A DNA stretch of 21,238 bases from Caryophanales bacterium (GTDB lineage: Bacteria > Bacillota > Bacilli > Exiguobacteriales > Exiguobacteriaceae): assembly GCA_902362975.1 (NCBI GenBank), contig CABIYO010000046.1, positions 1 to 21,238 on the forward strand, read 5' to 3'. Below the pieces are notes generated by a model, which was not told where the DNA came from, did not search any database, and worked only from the letters and a program-made list of their open reading frames with translations. Within the stretch, counting starts at the first letter, position 1. The number at the start of each line of letters is the position of its first letter. Both the position numbers and the translations under genes were made by a program. Positions 7,778 through 14,208 of the stretch are shown in pieces.

Positions 7778-7832
7778 CGAAACTATTTAGTGTCTAACTT
7801 TTTCGGTTCAGTTCAGTAGGTCAGCCCTTTTT

Positions 7833-8711
7833 TTATTTTCGTTTGATTTGCTCTGTGACTTTCTGAACGACTTTCTCGACACCATTTGGAGCGTCCAAGT
7901 CATGATGGAGTGTTTGGTCAGGAATATCCATGACTGGTTTTTGACCTTGCGGGGCTGGATTGCTTAGATAGACAAAGTCGCCAGCACCATCAGGCGCACT
8001 TCCGGTCGCCCATTTTCCTTTACTCGACTCGTTACCTTCTGAGAGGTCCCAGAACTCAAGACCGTGTTTTTCGGCTTCCTTTTCATTCTTCGCAGGAAAG
8101 CTCGCCGGTACGACGACGCCATTTTTTGCTTCAAGCTCATCAATTGCTGCCATCCATTGATATTGGTGGTAGCGATCGCGGGCGAGCATCTTGCGAAACA
8201 CTTTCCGTACCCCTTCGTCTTTCGTCATATGATAAAGCCGTGCGACTTGAAGCCGACCCTGGGTTTCAGCGTGTAAATTTGAACGCATGTCCGCAAGCAA
8301 GTTACCGCTTGCGACGATATATGAACCATTCCACGGTACCCCGTTCGAGTTCGTCGGCAGTCCGCCAAGTCCGCTCACAATCAAGTGTTGCGGATTCATT
8401 CCCCCAAGAATCGCTGCGGTTGCCGGATCTTTCGCCGCCTCGGCTTGGTCATCCGGTGATGCCCCGTCGAGAAGCTGTGAAATGAGAGCACAGAGCATCT
8501 CCACGTGCCCAATCTCTTCGGTACCTATGTCCATCAACATGTCTTTGTACTTCTCTTCTCCTCGACAGTTGAAGCCTTGAAATAAGTATTGCATCATGAC
8601 GGTCATCTCTCCAAATTGACCGCCGAGAACCTCTTGTATCTGTCGGGCGAGTTGTGGGTCTGGACGATCGACGTTCACTTCGAATTGCAATTCCTTTTGA
8701 TGGCGAAACAT
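7833..8711 (-). CDS. Manganese catalase
   Basis: A non-haem catalase that dismutates hydrogen peroxide in the cytoplasm with a dimanganese centre. The 292-aa protein is a ferritin-like four-helix bundle. The five metal ligands expected from Lactiplantibacillus plantarum Mn catalase are all present with nearly the same numbering: E35, E66, H69 (GTEEIGH), E149 (HAETQGR) and H182 (RDRYHQYQW). The start MFRHQKELQF at 8711 is preferred over an upstream in-frame codon at 8774 because AGGAGG lies 7 nt before it and family homology begins there. It is monocistronic. B. subtilis YdbD, of the same family, belongs to the sigma-B stress regulon. The IS insertion ends 17 nt beyond the stop and may have removed its terminator. 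Confidence 0.93.
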   Translation of the reverse strand: MFRHQKELQFEVNVDRPDPQLARQIQEVLGGQFGEMTVMMQYLFQGFNCRGEEKYKDMLMDIGTEEIGHVEMLCALISQLLDGASPDDQAEAAKDPATAAILGGMNPQHLIVSGLGGLPTNSNGVPWNGSYIVASGNLLADMRSNLHAETQGRLQVARLYHMTKDEGVRKVFRKMLARDRYHQYQWMAAIDELEAKNGVVVPASFPAKNEKEAEKHGLEFWDLSEGNESSKGKWATGSAPDGAGDFVYLSNPAPQGQKPVMDIPDQTLHHDLDAPNGVEKVVQKVTEQIKRK

Positions 8712-8802
8712 AATATTCCTCCTTTTACTTAAACAACTGGTAAATGCACGACAAAGGTATAATTCCACTACCAATATAAACTAAACGAAAAAAAACTAAT
8801 AT

Positions 8803-8826
8803 GTGTAAATACGGTCTAGGGGGTAT
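8803..8826 (+). promoter_or_regulatory. Sigma-B-like promoter upstream of the DUF6075-like gene
   Basis: GTGTAA, 12 nt, GGGTAT. This compares with the sigma-B consensus GTTTAA-N12-15-GGGTAT (one mismatch). It lies about 105 nt upstream of the ATG at 8932, so a leader of about 95 nt would be needed. Confidence 0.5.
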
Positions 8827-8931
8827 ATTGCTAGGAAAGTTTTAATCTTAGCTAAATTAGGATTATATTTGCCCAAGGGGTGGAATTGATATAGACCGAC
8901 TCGAAAGAAAGAAATTGAGAGAGGGTTTGCT

Positions 8932-9327
8932 ATGAACAGTATCGATTTTTTGTCGACAGATCATTATCACACTTTTAAACGACTAGCCCAGCAGTTAAAA
9001 GATCCTGGAAGCGTCGGAAAAAAATACTTTTCTGCCCTCTATGTGATTGCAGGAAATGAAGGCTTGCAACGTCATTTACTACCTTATGTCGACTTAGAGT
9101 CAGGAAGAATAAGGACATCGACAATCATTGATGAAAATACATTTCAGAAACCAGATATTGTATTGGTGAAACTTGTTATTCACTTATACAACAATAAAGA
9201 GTGGGTGTTACCTACAGAATTGATTACTTTGCCGGAAAGGGATTATCAGTTAGCAATGCAGGCGATTACTCTCTGTCGTGACCAACAATTTGAAAAGATT
9301 GTGATACCGTCTGATGATGAGACCTGA
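8932..9327 (+). CDS. DUF6075-like hypothetical protein
   Basis: 131 aa, soluble, no signal peptide. The order of conserved-looking blocks resembles the uncharacterised DUF6075 family of Bacillales as I remember it: FLSTDHYHTF near the N-terminus, SALYVIAGNEGLQRHLLPYVDL in the first half, a lone VKLVIHLYNN, and a final ERDYQLAMQAITL. No catalytic residues are known to me. The start is preceded by GAGAGAGGG, which can act as ribosome binding site. It stands alone between a sigma-B-like promoter and its own terminator, whose stem contains the stop codon. A stress role is inferred from context only. Confidence 0.65.
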   Translation: MNSIDFLSTDHYHTFKRLAQQLKDPGSVGKKYFSALYVIAGNEGLQRHLLPYVDLESGRIRTSTIIDENTFQKPDIVLVKLVIHLYNNKEWVLPTELITLPERDYQLAMQAITLCRDQQFEKIVIPSDDET

Positions 9328-9342
9328 CATAGGTCTCTTTTT
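9319..9342 (+). terminator. Intrinsic terminator overlapping the stop codon
   Basis: GAGACCT pairs with AGGTCTC (7 bp, 5-nt loop), followed by TTTTTG. The TGA stop of the DUF6075-like gene (9325-9327) is at the top of the stem. Confidence 0.8.
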
Positions 9343-9368
9343 GTTTTCCTTTTCCAAATCAAGGGTAC
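9343..9368 (+). promoter_or_regulatory. Sigma-B-like promoter of the yhfW-like gene
   Basis: GTTTTC, 14 nt, GGGTAC. This is close to GTTTAA-N12-15-GGGTAT. It starts immediately after the preceding terminator and 52 nt before the ATG at 9420, an ordinary position for a promoter. Confidence 0.5.
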
Positions 9369-9419
9369 TTCACCCATGCATCTAAAATCTCAGCATATTT
9401 TAAGTAAGGAGGGACATGC

Positions 9420-10940
9420 ATGTTACAAGATTTTCCGAAATCATTTTGGCGCGACGTCGAAACGAGGAAGGCAAAAACGCTCAATGAGGATATTCAGACT
9501 GAAACCATCGTTATTGGGGCCGGTATCGTCGGTGTACTCACGGCATTACAATTGGTGGAACAAGGCAAACAAGTAGTACTGGTTGAAGCAGCCCGCTTTG
9601 CCACGGGGACGACGGGTTACACGACAGCCAAAGTTTCAGCCCAGCATGGTTTGATTTATACCGAACTGGTGAAATCGATTGGTGAGGATAAGGCCCGACT
9701 TTATTATGAAGCGAATATGGATGCGCTTCGGTTCCTTGAGGAGCAGGTGGACCAGCTTGATATCGATTGTGATCTCGAGCGCCAGCACGCCTATATGTAC
9801 GCCCTCACGTCTTCGACTTCGAAAAAATTGCTAGAGAAAGAAGAAGAGACTTATCGGAAGCTAGGAATTGAAGGAGGCGATGCTACAGACGAAGTGAACG
9901 ACCTCTTATCGTACGATGTCAAAAAGGCCACCGTCATGCGAGACCAGCTCCAGTTCCACCCTGTTAAATACTTGCAAGGATTGATGAATCGTTTCCTTGA
10001 ACGTGGTGGGACACTCTACGAGATGACCCGGGTAACAGGTATAGAATATGGTTCACCGCATCGTCTTGATACGTTGACAGGGCATACGATTACAGCGAAA
10101 GACGTCGTCGTGGCAACTCATTTCCCGTTTAACGATTTTAAAGGACTCTACTTTGCGAAAATGGAGGTGGAACGCTCCTACGTTGTGTCGGCCGAGGTAG
10201 AGACGTTCCCAGAAGGCATGTTCATAAGTGTCGATAAGCCGAGCCGATCCGTCCGACACGTCAAACTCGATAATGGCAAGAAAATGGCCATGTTTGGGGG
10301 GGAGAATCATTTAGTGGGGCATAAGGAGGAGACACAAACCTGTTACGAGAATCTCGGCGAGTTCGGGACACGATATTTTAATGCGGAGAGGTTCACCCAT
10401 CATTGGTCAGCGCAGGATTTGATTACGCTTGACAAAGTGCCCTATATTGGTCGAATGACGAACGATACACCGCACATTTTTATTGCGACCGGTTTCTCGA
10501 AATGGGGAATGAGCCAAGGAATCGTAGCAGCTCGTCTCATCGCTGATTTAATTTTAAAACGCCCGAATCGTTACGAAGACCTGTATGACCCGACACGGTC
10601 GAAGTGGAAGTTAGCGGACGCTACTCGATTCATCAAGACGAACGCTGATGTAGCCAAGGAGCTTGTCAAAGGCAAATTGAAACCGACGGATAAACGAGTG
10701 GACGAGCTTGGGCTTGATGAAGGGGGTATCGTCAAGCATAACGGGGAACATGTAGCTGCCTACCGTGACCAGGCTGGACATGTTTCAATGGTAGGTTCGA
10801 CTTGCACGCATATGGGCTGCACCGTCAATTGGAATCAAGCGGAACGATCGTGGGACTGCCCATGTCACGGCTCGCGCTTTAAACCGAACGGGGAAGTCAT
10901 CGAGGGACCAGCCGTAAAATCACTTCCTCCTAAAGAATGA
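9420..10940 (+). CDS. yhfW: FAD-dependent oxidoreductase with C-terminal Rieske domain (YhfW family)
   Basis: 506 aa, close to the ~509 aa of B. subtilis YhfW. The N-terminal DAO-type FAD domain has the dinucleotide motif GAGIVG at 33-38 and the ribityl-end Glu in VVLVEAARFATGTTG. A second FAD contact is near FIATGFSKWGMSQG (about residue 360). The C-terminal Rieske [2Fe-2S] domain has C462-x-H464 and C480-x-x-H483 as cluster ligands, and C467 and C482 as the usual disulfide pair. The substrate is unknown for the family. AAGGAGGG lies 6 nt before the ATG. It is transcribed alone from a sigma-B-like promoter. A weak AT-rich hairpin (10992-11029) may be its terminator. Confidence 0.88.
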   Translation: MLQDFPKSFWRDVETRKAKTLNEDIQTETIVIGAGIVGVLTALQLVEQGKQVVLVEAARFATGTTGYTTAKVSAQHGLIYTELVKSIGEDKARLYYEANMDALRFLEEQVDQLDIDCDLERQHAYMYALTSSTSKKLLEKEEETYRKLGIEGGDATDEVNDLLSYDVKKATVMRDQLQFHPVKYLQGLMNRFLERGGTLYEMTRVTGIEYGSPHRLDTLTGHTITAKDVVVATHFPFNDFKGLYFAKMEVERSYVVSAEVETFPEGMFISVDKPSRSVRHVKLDNGKKMAMFGGENHLVGHKEETQTCYENLGEFGTRYFNAERFTHHWSAQDLITLDKVPYIGRMTNDTPHIFIATGFSKWGMSQGIVAARLIADLILKRPNRYEDLYDPTRSKWKLADATRFIKTNADVAKELVKGKLKPTDKRVDELGLDEGGIVKHNGEHVAAYRDQAGHVSMVGSTCTHMGCTVNWNQAERSWDCPCHGSRFKPNGEVIEGPAVKSLPPKE

Positions 10941-11101
10941 AATTAATTTGTAAATGTTTTTGGAAAACGATGATACTCAAATATTCTTGATTAAAAAGGT
11001 GTTCAAAATGTTTTGACATTGCCCTTTTAAGGATAAGAGATTCGTCTCCATCATGTTCTTACAATAATGAATGATTAATTTTTTGTTTGAAAGGAAGTGT
11101 A

Positions 11102-11152
11102 ATCGGAAACACTGTTCATGTAAGAAAGTTGGCAGAGGGAGGTGTTTCCGAT
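11102..11152. repeat. 11-bp perfect inverted repeat upstream of the CotF-like genes
   Basis: ATCGGAAACAC at 11102-11112 is matched by GTGTTTCCGAT at 11142-11152, with 29 nt between. It lies 76-126 nt before the first CotF-like start codon, in a 287-nt stretch without genes. It could be a structured mRNA leader or a pair of regulator half-sites. No riboswitch class is recognised. The rest of this intergenic stretch shows only a weak TTGACA-like element near 11015. Confidence 0.6.
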
Positions 11153-11227
11153 ACAAAGGAATCAGGCGGAAGCGCTTGTTGAGTTTACAAATAGGATGAT
11201 TTGATTTGATGAAAAGGAGAGACAAAC

Positions 11228-11428
11228 ATGGCTAAAAATGAACTAGCGATTCATGAAATTTTGGAAATTCATGAGATGTTAACGTTGAATCAAGCAGGAT
11301 TAGTCAAAGGATATGTGAGCGAACCGCTTATTAAGGATAAGGAACTACAGAAAATTGCTCGCAACTACTTGAAGAACACTGAGCAAGCAATCAGTGAATT
11401 GAAGCAACTGTTACCGAACAAGTTATAA
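11228..11428 (+). CDS. Small CotF-like / YraG-like protein
   Basis: 66 aa, helical and charged (HEILEIHEMLTLNQAGL), resembling the short partner proteins (YraG type) encoded beside Coat F-domain proteins in Bacillus. AAAGGAGA lies 7 nt before the ATG. It is followed after 13 nt by a Coat F-domain gene in the same direction, so the two form an operon. The function is unknown. These proteins were named for the spore coat, but similar genes also occur in bacteria that do not sporulate. It is too short for a firm family call. Confidence 0.65.
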   Translation: MAKNELAIHEILEIHEMLTLNQAGLVKGYVSEPLIKDKELQKIARNYLKNTEQAISELKQLLPNKL

Positions 11429-11441
11429 GGAGGAAATCCAT

Positions 11442-11738
11442 ATGGGAATCCAGGAAAATTTAAAGCGACCAAGTAAAAAACGGGACGAGTTGATTGCGAC
11501 CGATTTGCTCATCACTGCAAAGTCAGCCGTTCGCGCTTATTCAGTCGCTGTGACTGAAACAGCTTCACCTGAAGTACGGAAAGTGCTCGTCAAACAGTTG
11601 AATCAAGCAATTGAAAATCATGCTGAAATCGCTAATTATATGGTCAAGAACGATATGTATATGGCGTACGACATCGAAAAGCAACTGCAACACGACAAAG
11701 AAAAGATTAAAAAAGCGAAAGAGTATGTGAAAAAGTAA
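11442..11738 (+). CDS. Coat F-domain (CotF-like) protein
   Basis: 98 aa. The Coat F signature is visible: a first helix ATDLLITAKSAVRAYSVAVTE (about 20-40), then SPEVRKVLVKQLNQAIENH, then MVKNDMYMAYDIEKQL, typical of YraD/YhcQ-type proteins. The domain is predicted to be a ferritin-like helix bundle, but no metal ligands are obvious here. AAGGAGG precedes the ATG. It is the second gene of a two-gene operon ending at a bidirectional terminator. The genes around it concern oxidative and general stress, which hints at a vegetative stress role rather than a coat role; that is inference. Confidence 0.75.
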   Translation: MGIQENLKRPSKKRDELIATDLLITAKSAVRAYSVAVTETASPEVRKVLVKQLNQAIENHAEIANYMVKNDMYMAYDIEKQLQHDKEKIKKAKEYVKK

Positions 11739-11810
11739 AAATCTCTAACTGTCATATTATCATGCCAAAACTATGCAAATGAATACGAAAGAGAATGAAG
11801 CGAATCTATC

Positions 11811-11862
11811 AAAAAATCCCACGAATCTGCCGATAAAGAAGGCAAACACGTGGGATGTTTTT
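11811..11862. terminator. Bidirectional terminator between CotF-like operon and hydrolase gene
   Basis: ATCCCACG pairs with CGTGGGAT, with an inner TGCC/GGCA stem. It is flanked by A6 on the left and GTTTTTG on the right, so it serves both convergent transcripts. The minus-strand gene ends 66 nt to its right, next to two copies of the palindrome TTGTACAA (11895-11902, 11905-11912). Confidence 0.8.
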
Positions 11863-11927
11863 GTAGCATTTCCATTGTAGAAACTACCAGATACTTGTAC
11901 AAACTTGTACAATCATGTAAATGAAAG

Positions 11928-12785
11928 TCAGAATTTATTATAATCTAACGAAGCATTTGAGTGGAAATGGATGAACCCATTTTTTTCAGCATACGCCGCG
12001 CTCTTTGGACGTTGTTTCGAAGACACGGTCAACGCTTTGATCCCGTAACGTGTATCAAGGTCACGCAACTCTTGGATGCGGTCTTTTGACCATTGATCTT
12101 TCGCTACAGTCGTGTAGTTGAAGCTTTCCCACATCACACCATCCACATATGGATACGTATACGTCTTCAATGTCGCAAATCCCCAGTTTTGAATGAGAGA
12201 AAGGGAAGGGTGATTGGATTTGATCGTTTTCATGAACTGACTCATCCCATCACGTTGCGCTTTTAAAATGGTCGGTTGTTCCGAATGCTCGTTATCGATG
12301 TTGCCGACGGTATCCAAGAACGCGCCATCCAATCCTTTGGCGACGATTTGTTTCTCCACTTCACGCGTCAATAGCTCACGATAATGCGTCGACGTCATGT
12401 CGACCAAATAAGAATCCCATTCCGCATAATGGACACGTTGTCCGTTACGGTGGAAGAAGTCCGACTCGTTCATCTGACTGATGAAATCAACGTTCCAATT
12501 GTCCGCTTCCATCGTGTTGATGTAGCCGTACACTTTTGTCCCATATTTCTGTAACTCTTTGATTTGCGCTGCTGTATAATAAACAGGCTCGATGATGACA
12601 AGGTCATACTGTTGCATCTTTTTGATTTTGGTCTTTGTCGGCATGTCGTAATAAATCTTGTACGATTCGACGTTTGCGAGCGGATTGCTCGCTTTGGCGA
12701 CCGCTTGTTGCGGCGTCAAAAGAGCCAATCCTACGAGAAATGCACAACAGATGGTCACGATTCGTTTGGCTGAGAAAATACCCAT
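11928..12785 (-). CDS. Secreted GH114-type polysaccharide hydrolase (PelA hydrolase-like)
   Basis: 285 aa with an N-terminal signal peptide: basic MGIFSAKR, a hydrophobic stretch to about residue 24, and likely cleavage after AVA (residues 28-30). The rest is one TIM-barrel domain of the endo-alpha-1,4-polygalactosaminidase (GH114/PelA hydrolase) type. The expected acidic residues are present: LDGAFLD (D153, D158) at the end of one strand and VMWESF (E220) at another. It should cleave galactosamine-containing Pel polymer outside the cell. In Pseudomonas this domain is fused to the PelA deacetylase; here it is a free protein encoded divergently from the pel operon. Expression is controlled by a c-di-GMP-I riboswitch in its leader; the SD is AGGAGGG, 7 T before ATG. 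Confidence 0.88.
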   Translation of the reverse strand: MGIFSAKRIVTICCAFLVGLALLTPQQAVAKASNPLANVESYKIYYDMPTKTKIKKMQQYDLVIIEPVYYTAAQIKELQKYGTKVYGYINTMEADNWNVDFISQMNESDFFHRNGQRVHYAEWDSYLVDMTSTHYRELLTREVEKQIVAKGLDGAFLDTVGNIDNEHSEQPTILKAQRDGMSQFMKTIKSNHPSLSLIQNWGFATLKTYTYPYVDGVMWESFNYTTVAKDQWSKDRIQELRDLDTRYGIKALTVSSKQRPKSAAYAEKNGFIHFHSNASLDYNKF

Positions 12786-12818
12786 AAAAAAACCCTCCTG
12801 ATAGTTATCAGAGAGAGG
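12785..12818 (-). terminator. Riboswitch expression platform: terminator hairpin containing the ribosome binding site
   Basis: On the minus strand, CCTC and CTGAT pair with ATCAG and GAGG (3-nt bulge on the 5' side, AACT loop), followed by G and seven T running straight into the ATG at 12785. The 3' arm is the Shine-Dalgarno sequence. The hairpin could therefore stop transcription just before the gene and also hide the ribosome binding site. Whether ligand binding favours or disrupts it cannot be read from the sequence. Confidence 0.7.
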
Positions 12819-12831
12819 CTGCGGCTATTGC

Positions 12832-12907
12832 AGACTGGCGATCGGTATCTAAAAAGATCGACGACCCATGTCTTTGCGCCCTTACTTTTCAGTAAGTTTG
12901 CCCGTCT
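12832..12907 (-). promoter_or_regulatory. Cyclic di-GMP-I (GEMM-I) riboswitch aptamer
   Basis: On the minus strand the aptamer runs: P1 strand AGAC, conserved GGGCAAA (12903-12897), a perfect 6-bp hairpin CTTACT/AGTAAG capped by the GAAA tetraloop, conserved GGCGCAAAG (12880-12872), then a second arm built from GGGTCG, an inner ATCT/AGAT hairpin and CCGATCGCC, and the closing GTCT. The order, spacing and GNRA loop match the Vibrio Vc2 class-I aptamer (GGGCAAA - GAAA hairpin - GACGCAAAG). It lies 47 nt upstream of the hydrolase ATG, with a terminator-type expression platform between. Confidence 0.9.
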
Positions 12908-12920
12908 CGATATGAAATTT

Positions 12921-12930
12921 TTGTCGACAA
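12921..12930. promoter_or_regulatory. Palindrome between the divergent pel and hydrolase genes
   Basis: TTGTCGACAA is a perfect 10-bp palindrome in the only stretch (about 12908-12965) where both divergent promoters can lie. TCGACA inside it would serve as a -35 for a weak plus-strand promoter (TACTAA 18 nt later). It may be an operator shared by both transcripts, or chance; no flanking regulator gene is present. Confidence 0.35.
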
Positions 12931-12981
12931 TCCATTGAAAGTCCTACTACTAAAACACCACGTAAAGGAATGAGTGACACT

Positions 12982-14208
12982 ATGATTTATACCCAACATC
13001 GCACATCCATCAAATGGATTGAAATGATTGTGACTATTTTACTTATCGGCATTTTAGACTATACATTTAGTCTTTCTTTGTCGGATTGGGCGATTGACCC
13101 ATTAATTTTTTATATTCTCCTGTTTTCTTTACGGTATGGTTTGCTCGGTGCCTTCGTCAGCTTTGCGTTGACGAGTCTCTATCATTTTTCATTCCTTTTG
13201 ATGGAAGGCTCAGACTTGCTCTTATTCCTTTACGATACGAATGAACTGGCTTGGATTTTGCTACACTTCTTCGTCGCGCTCAGTGCGGGTGTCTTCAGCA
13301 CGTCTTATCGGGAGCGTTATCAGTCGCTCCACATTCGTCAAGAAGAAGTGGTCGATGAGAACGAACAGTTGAAACAGACGATTCAACAGCTCCAAGAATC
13401 ACAAGGAGAGATGCGCAAACGGGTCCTCGACTCGACCTATACGCTCTCAAAGATTTATGAGATTGGACTAAAACTCGATCAAGATGCGACCGACTTGGTG
13501 CGTGACCATTTGATCGGAACGTTCACGCGTGTCTTCCGTGCTCGCCAACTCGCTTTATATCATGTGGATGCCTCACGGCGCACGCTTCGTCTCCACGTTC
13601 GTTCAGGAGAAGTGGAGCGTTTGCCGCAGACGCTCTTTATCGATTCGGAACAAGGGATTTTCGCACGGATGTTCCAATCCAAAAAACCGACGATTCGTTT
13701 GGCAGATGAGTTAGATGGACCGCTTCTCGTCGCGCCGATTTGTTATGAAGGCACGGTGAAGGAAGTGTTGGTCGTCCATGAAATCGATATTCTACGTTTA
13801 CGTAGCCATGAGATGAATATGATGAAACTCGTCTTGGATTGGACGGGAACGCGTATCGAAAAAGCGGATGCGCTTGAATGGATGCTCGTCAGCGACCAGC
13901 TCGTCGACGGGACACACATGTTCCGGATGGAAGCGTTCGAACAAAAAGTGGCCCAACAAGTACTTCGTCATGAGCAATATGGTCAACCGTATAGTACGGT
14001 CACATTACCTGTAGAGGGTGTGGACTTGTCATTGATTGAAATGGAATTGATTTTGAGACAGTCGATGCGTGAAATTGACGTTATCGGATATGACGAAGAC
14101 AATCGCATCCTTCATTTTCTCCTCCCAGGTACACCGGTTGAATCAGCCGAACGATTCAAGGAACGGATTGAGCATGTCTTCTATGTGAAAGGTGGGAAAC
14201 GCCTATGA
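12982..14208 (+). CDS. pelD: PelD, c-di-GMP receptor of Pel polysaccharide synthesis
   Basis: An inner-membrane protein that activates Pel polymerisation when it binds c-di-GMP. 408 aa: four N-terminal membrane segments (about 12-105), a coiled-coil-prone linker (115-150), a GAF domain (about 165-285) and a C-terminal degenerate GGDEF domain. In place of GGDEF it reads YDEDN, so it cannot make c-di-GMP, but REID (R363-D366) occupies the RxxD inhibitory-site position used for c-di-GMP binding in P. aeruginosa PelD. I choose ATG 12982 over 12970 because AAAGGA lies 12 nt before it; it directly abuts the earlier ATG. First gene of the operon; its stop overlaps the pelE start (ATGA). Confidence 0.88.
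   Translation: MIYTQHRTSIKWIEMIVTILLIGILDYTFSLSLSDWAIDPLIFYILLFSLRYGLLGAFVSFALTSLYHFSFLLMEGSDLLLFLYDTNELAWILLHFFVALSAGVFSTSYRERYQSLHIRQEEVVDENEQLKQTIQQLQESQGEMRKRVLDSTYTLSKIYEIGLKLDQDATDLVRDHLIGTFTRVFRARQLALYHVDASRRTLRLHVRSGEVERLPQTLFIDSEQGIFARMFQSKKPTIRLADELDGPLLVAPICYEGTVKEVLVVHEIDILRLRSHEMNMMKLVLDWTGTRIEKADALEWMLVSDQLVDGTHMFRMEAFEQKVAQQVLRHEQYGQPYSTVTLPVEGVDLSLIEMELILRQSMREIDVIGYDEDNRILHFLLPGTPVESAERFKERIEHVFYVKGGKRL

Larger units (their letters stand above)
6840..7815 (+). mobile_element. IS3-family (IS150-like) element, left end deleted
   Basis: The element holds the end of orfA, a complete orfB and a right terminal repeat at 7791-7815, which starts TGTCTAACTTTTTC and is typical of the IS150 group. 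The left terminal repeat and most of orfA are missing: the sequence passes directly from the EAL-gene remnant into orfA. With only one end the copy cannot transpose by itself, although its transposase looks intact. The exact left junction is ambiguous because both reading frames stay sensible across about 6838-6855. Confidence 0.85.

Noticed and set aside
7816..7840. Terminator at the catalase 3' end
   Set aside because: GGTCAGCCC followed by T7 looks like one terminator arm, but the partner arm is not found next to it; it was probably displaced by the IS event.
8712..8774. 21-residue N-terminal extension of the Mn catalase
   Set aside because: Family homology and metal-ligand numbering start at the ATG at 8711, which has an AGGAGG site 7 nt upstream.
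11166..11180. cre-like sequence CGGAAGCGCTTGTT
   Set aside because: It lacks the first T and the final CA of the consensus, so it is not a convincing CcpA site.
10977..11225. 82-codon minus-strand frame before the CotF-like genes
   Set aside because: Its composition is that of AT-rich intergenic DNA, it covers the inverted repeat and leader of the plus-strand operon, and no ribosome binding site or family motif is seen.
12970..12981. Upstream ATG of pelD
   Set aside because: AAAGGA directly abuts this ATG, leaving no spacer; ATG 12982 in the same frame has a usable distance.
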